A DNA stretch of 64,000 nt from Acidobacteriota bacterium. GTDB lineage: Bacteria > Acidobacteriota > UBA6911. The notes beneath the pieces were generated by a model, which worked only from the letters and a program-made list of their open reading frames with translations, made no database searches and was not told the origin of the DNA. The position numbers were made by a program, and so were the translations under genes. The stretch lies in contig JAFGIY010000196.1 in the NCBI GenBank assembly GCA_016929335.1, positions 1 through 64,000 on the forward strand, given 5' to 3'. Positions 61,209-64,000 of the stretch are shown here, piece after piece (the stretch's first letter is position 1; the number at the start of each line of letters is the position of its first letter).

Positions 61209-61281
61209 GCCGCAGATTCTTACGGATAAGCGCAGATGAGACAATAGAAGGATCTGCGATGGTTCGTGAGGATCTGCGGTT
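61209..61281. repeat. CCGCAGATT-type inverted repeat
   Basis: The left arm 61209-61238 (GCCGCAGATTCTTACGGATA and on) and the right arm 61251-61281 are imperfect reverse complements of the same unit. It is a divergent relative of the CCGCGGATT elements at 7304 and 44039, and lies between gdhA and the next gene. Confidence 0.6.
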
Positions 61282-61327
61282 CATTATTTAAACCATCCGT
61301 TATTCCCGCGGTTTCCGGAGGATCGCA

Positions 61328-64000
61328 ATGGAAAGAAAATCCGTCAACAAACTCATTGAAGATCTGAAAGAGCGCGCAAAAGAACTCAACTGTCTCTATG
61401 AAGTTGAAGAAATCATGAGCAATCCGAACCTGGCGTTGGAGGATGTCTTGCAGCGCATCGTCATGACGCTTCCTTCCGGATGGCAGTTCCCCGATATATG
61501 CCAGGCCAGAATCGTGTATGGGGATTTTGAGGTTCATACTTCAGACTTCCGCGATTCCCCCTGGGCACAGCATGCGGATATTCTGGTTCAGGAACAGGTC
61601 GCAGGCCGGATCAGCGTCTGCTATCTGGAAGACCGGCCGCTGGCAGATGAAGGACCTTTCCTCAAGGAAGAGCGAAAGCTGATCAACACCATTGCAGACC
61701 GTCTCAAACACCGGATCCTCCACACAAATTTAAAAAAGGTATTTGAACGGACGCAGCTGAAAGGAGAGAGTCACGAGCAGTGGGCCGTTGTTCTCGATCT
61801 GCTCAGAAGAACGGACCCAAAACTTCTTACCCGCATTTCCCGGAAGATGCTGAATCATCTTTCCTGGGCGGGCTATGACAGGGCGCACCGCATTCTCGAA
61901 AGCATCAGCCCGACGCTGAAAAGCGAGGATGACGAAACGGACCAGGATGAAAACCGTCCGCTCCGGATCGCGGCGGCACAGGATCTGCTCTCCGCAAGTG
62001 AAGACATTTTTAAACTTGCGGGAAAGCATCTGAGTGATGCTCAAATCCTGACGTTTATCCAAAAATGGATGCAGGAAGATCGTTCCGGATTTCTGATCAA
62101 AGCCCTGGAGAATCCCAATTCCTCGCTGGCCGAAATTGCCGGCGCCATCGAGCGCTACAGTCATCTGATCCCGCAGGGAGTCGAGCTTGCCTCGCCGAGA
62201 GAAAGAGCATTTCGAGTTTCCCTTATTCAGCGCATTTTGAGCGAGGATGCAAATTTTGTACAGGTAGCCAAGCAGTATATCAGCATCAATGATTTTCACG
62301 ATCTGCTCGATCGAACCATCTTTCCCACCGGGAGCCATGGAAAACTCGGAGGCAAGGGCGCGGGTTTGTTTGTCGCCTCGCAGATTTTGAAAAAGCATGC
62401 GGCGGGCAACGAGCTTCTGCATGGCATCAAGACGCCCAAAACGTGGTACCTCACTTCGGACGGCCTCCACAATTTTATCAACCACAACGACCTGGAAGAG
62501 ATTGCCGAACACAAATACAAAGATATTGGGCAGATACGGCAGGAATACCCGGCCATTATCCAGGTATTCAAGAGCGCATCGTTTTCTCCCGAAATCGTCA
62601 ACAGCATGTCCAACGCCCTGGATGATCTTCCTGAAGTTCCCCTGATAGTGCGGAGCTCCAGTCTGCTGGAGGACACCAAGGGGACTTCATTCGCCGGAAA
62701 ATACAAAAGCCTGTTCATTGCGAATCAGGGGAGCAAACACGATCGGATGATGGCTCTCATGGATGCGGTTGCCGAAGTCTATGCGTCCACATTCGGCCCG
62801 GATCCTCTTGTATACCGGATGCAGAAGGGTTTGATCGATTATCACGAAGAGATGGCAATCATGATCCAGGAGGTGGTAGGCGCCCGGATCGGCCGGTATT
62901 ATTTGCCCGCCTTCGCCGGCGTGGCCTTCAGCCGCAACGAATTTCAGTGGTCCCGCCGCATCCGGCGCGAAGACGGTCTGCTGCGCATGGTCCCGGGGCT
63001 CGGCACCAGGGCGGTAGACCGTGTTCAGGATGATTATCCGATACTCATTTCTCCGGGCCAGCCGTCGCTCCGCGTTAACGTCACCGTTGAGGAAAAGGTT
63101 CGGTATTCTCCAAAGCGGATCGACGTTATCAATCTGGAATCAGGTTTGTTCGAAACCATCGAGATCCGGGATCTCCTTGCGCAATGCGGCAATGAATACC
63201 CGATGATTCACCAGCTCGTCTCCATACTCCAGGATGATCGGCTGGTCCAGCCATGGTCTCTGGGAATCGACTGGGAAAGGGATCCATGCGTTGTTACTTT
63301 TGAAGGTTTGTTCGGCCGGACACAGTTTATCGAGCAGGCAACGGCGATGCTGAAAACCCTCCAGGCAGAGTTTCGGGCGCCGATCGATATTGAATTCGCT
63401 CACGACGGAACCGATCTCTACCTTGTTCAGTGCCGCCTCCAGAGCCACGGAGCCAAGTCGCAACCGGCGTCGATCCCCAGGGATGTGCCGAAAGACCGGA
63501 TCCTCTTTTCCGCGAATCGCTATGTCACCAATGGAGCCATTCCCGACATAACTCACATCGTATATGTCGATCCTCAGAAATATGCCGAACTGCCGAACCG
63601 GGCCGAACTGCTGGCGGTCGGCCGGGCGGTTGCGGCTCTGAATCAGCTGCTGCCGAAGCGCCGGTTCATACTTATGGGTCCCGGGCGCTGGGGAAGCCGC
63701 GGCGATATCCGGCTTGGAGTAAGCGTGTCTTACTCGGATATCAACAACACTGCCATGCTGATCGAAATTGCTCAAAAGCAGAAGGATTACATCCCGGAGC
63801 TTTCCTTCGGTACTCACTTCTTCCAGGATCTGGTCGAAGCATCCATCCGGTATCTGCCTCTTTATCCCGGTGATTGGGGAACACTTTTCAACGAATCCTT
63901 CTTCAGAGCTTCACGAAACTGGCTGCCGGAGCTTCTGCCTGACTTCGCCCACCTGGCCGAAGCCGTGCGCGTCATCGATGTTGCCAATACCGTCCCGGGA
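61328..64000 (+). CDS. GAF-PEP/pyruvate-binding domain protein (PPDK_N-like), truncated by window end
   Basis: The frame is open from the ATG at 61328 (GGAGG 6 bases upstream) through the last base, so at least 891 residues are encoded. A coiled N-terminus and GAF-like domain (about 1-130) are followed by a helical region (140-320). An ATP-grasp PEP/pyruvate-binding domain begins GKLGGKGAGLFVASQI near 340, with VPLIVRSSSLLEDTKGTSFAGKY near 437. The phosphohistidine and PEP-utilising domains of PPDK or PEP synthase are not seen before the end. Such orphan PPDK_N proteins occur in Acidobacteriota and Deltaproteobacteria; the phosphoryl acceptor is unknown. Confidence 0.85.
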   Translation, partial: MERKSVNKLIEDLKERAKELNCLYEVEEIMSNPNLALEDVLQRIVMTLPSGWQFPDICQARIVYGDFEVHTSDFRDSPWAQHADILVQEQVAGRISVCYLEDRPLADEGPFLKEERKLINTIADRLKHRILHTNLKKVFERTQLKGESHEQWAVVLDLLRRTDPKLLTRISRKMLNHLSWAGYDRAHRILESISPTLKSEDDETDQDENRPLRIAAAQDLLSASEDIFKLAGKHLSDAQILTFIQKWMQEDRSGFLIKALENPNSSLAEIAGAIERYSHLIPQGVELASPRERAFRVSLIQRILSEDANFVQVAKQYISINDFHDLLDRTIFPTGSHGKLGGKGAGLFVASQILKKHAAGNELLHGIKTPKTWYLTSDGLHNFINHNDLEEIAEHKYKDIGQIRQEYPAIIQVFKSASFSPEIVNSMSNALDDLPEVPLIVRSSSLLEDTKGTSFAGKYKSLFIANQGSKHDRMMALMDAVAEVYASTFGPDPLVYRMQKGLIDYHEEMAIMIQEVVGARIGRYYLPAFAGVAFSRNEFQWSRRIRREDGLLRMVPGLGTRAVDRVQDDYPILISPGQPSLRVNVTVEEKVRYSPKRIDVINLESGLFETIEIRDLLAQCGNEYPMIHQLVSILQDDRLVQPWSLGIDWERDPCVVTFEGLFGRTQFIEQATAMLKTLQAEFRAPIDIEFAHDGTDLYLVQCRLQSHGAKSQPASIPRDVPKDRILFSANRYVTNGAIPDITHIVYVDPQKYAELPNRAELLAVGRAVAALNQLLPKRRFILMGPGRWGSRGDIRLGVSVSYSDINNTAMLIEIAQKQKDYIPELSFGTHFFQDLVEASIRYLPLYPGDWGTLFNESFFRASRNWLPELLPDFAHLAEAVRVIDVANTVPG

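Overview
The window looks like a chromosomal segment of a Gram-negative, free-living bacterium, most likely an Acidobacteriota member. The evidence is mixed. A heptose adenylyltransferase (rfaE2) and a SurA-type chaperone imply an LPS outer membrane. They sit beside a c-di-AMP module (cdaA-cdaR), a CarD regulator, a Ser/Thr protein kinase, a carboxypeptidase-regulatory-like secreted protein, a PEP-CTERM protein, an octahaem cytochrome-TPR fusion and radical SAM/B12 proteins. The phylum is an inference; no rRNA is present to settle it.

Layout. 1-624: no convincing gene; a structured-RNA-like 3' end is possible. 625-11853 (minus strand): a housekeeping run read as tilS, ftsH, folP, cdaA, cdaR, rfaE2, mfd and a SurA-like chaperone. 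12103-14448 (plus): hemB-hemL, two steps of the C5 haem pathway. 14474-16281 (minus): carD and a CNNM/CorC protein, divergent from tRNA-Leu(CAA) at 16407. 16500-25279: an accessory zone with a dead AAA ATPase, a UroD-family protein preceded by a possible 31-codon coupled ORF, a secreted methyltransferase, a remnant of a formylglycine-generating-type domain, a terpenoid-cyclase-fold protein, an MFS transporter, a type I sulfatase and a Rid/chorismatase-like protein. 25358-33024: octahaem cytochrome, PilZ protein, a pair of class III CoA-transferases, an IS91-like transposase scrap and a P5C-type aldehyde dehydrogenase. 33246-41890: two radical SAM/B12-binding proteins flanking an RRM protein, zinc ribbon, cold-shock protein, aspartate kinase, RsbW-like ATPase and PEP-CTERM protein. 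42651-53189: ferritin-like protein, L,D-transpeptidase, an overlapping operon of secreted protein, oligopeptide-type binding protein, histidine kinase and sigma-54 activator, then two minus-strand envelope or signalling proteins. 53517-64000: metallo-beta-lactamase-fold protein, TerC, CYTH protein, FAD oxidoreductase, MFS transporter, glutamate dehydrogenase and a large PEP/pyruvate-binding protein cut by the window end.

The most distinctive feature is the intergenic DNA. At least five families of short dispersed repeats recur. One is a 113-bp palindromic element present twice at identical length (11916, 57833). Another is a GCCACGAATTGACACGAAT unit that lies at or inside gene 3' ends and supplies the same SHEL tail to two unrelated proteins. 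The others are CCGCGGATT-type long inverted repeats, GGGGACAG hairpins on both sides of the PilZ gene, and CAGCTGAAAGC repeats. Several gene remnants (AAA ATPase, FGE-like domain, IS91 transposase, PEP-CTERM paralogue) show active decay in the accessory stretches. The best candidate for a new functional unit is the 44319-50030 operon, which couples a permease-less binding protein to a NtrY/NtrC-like two-component pair.
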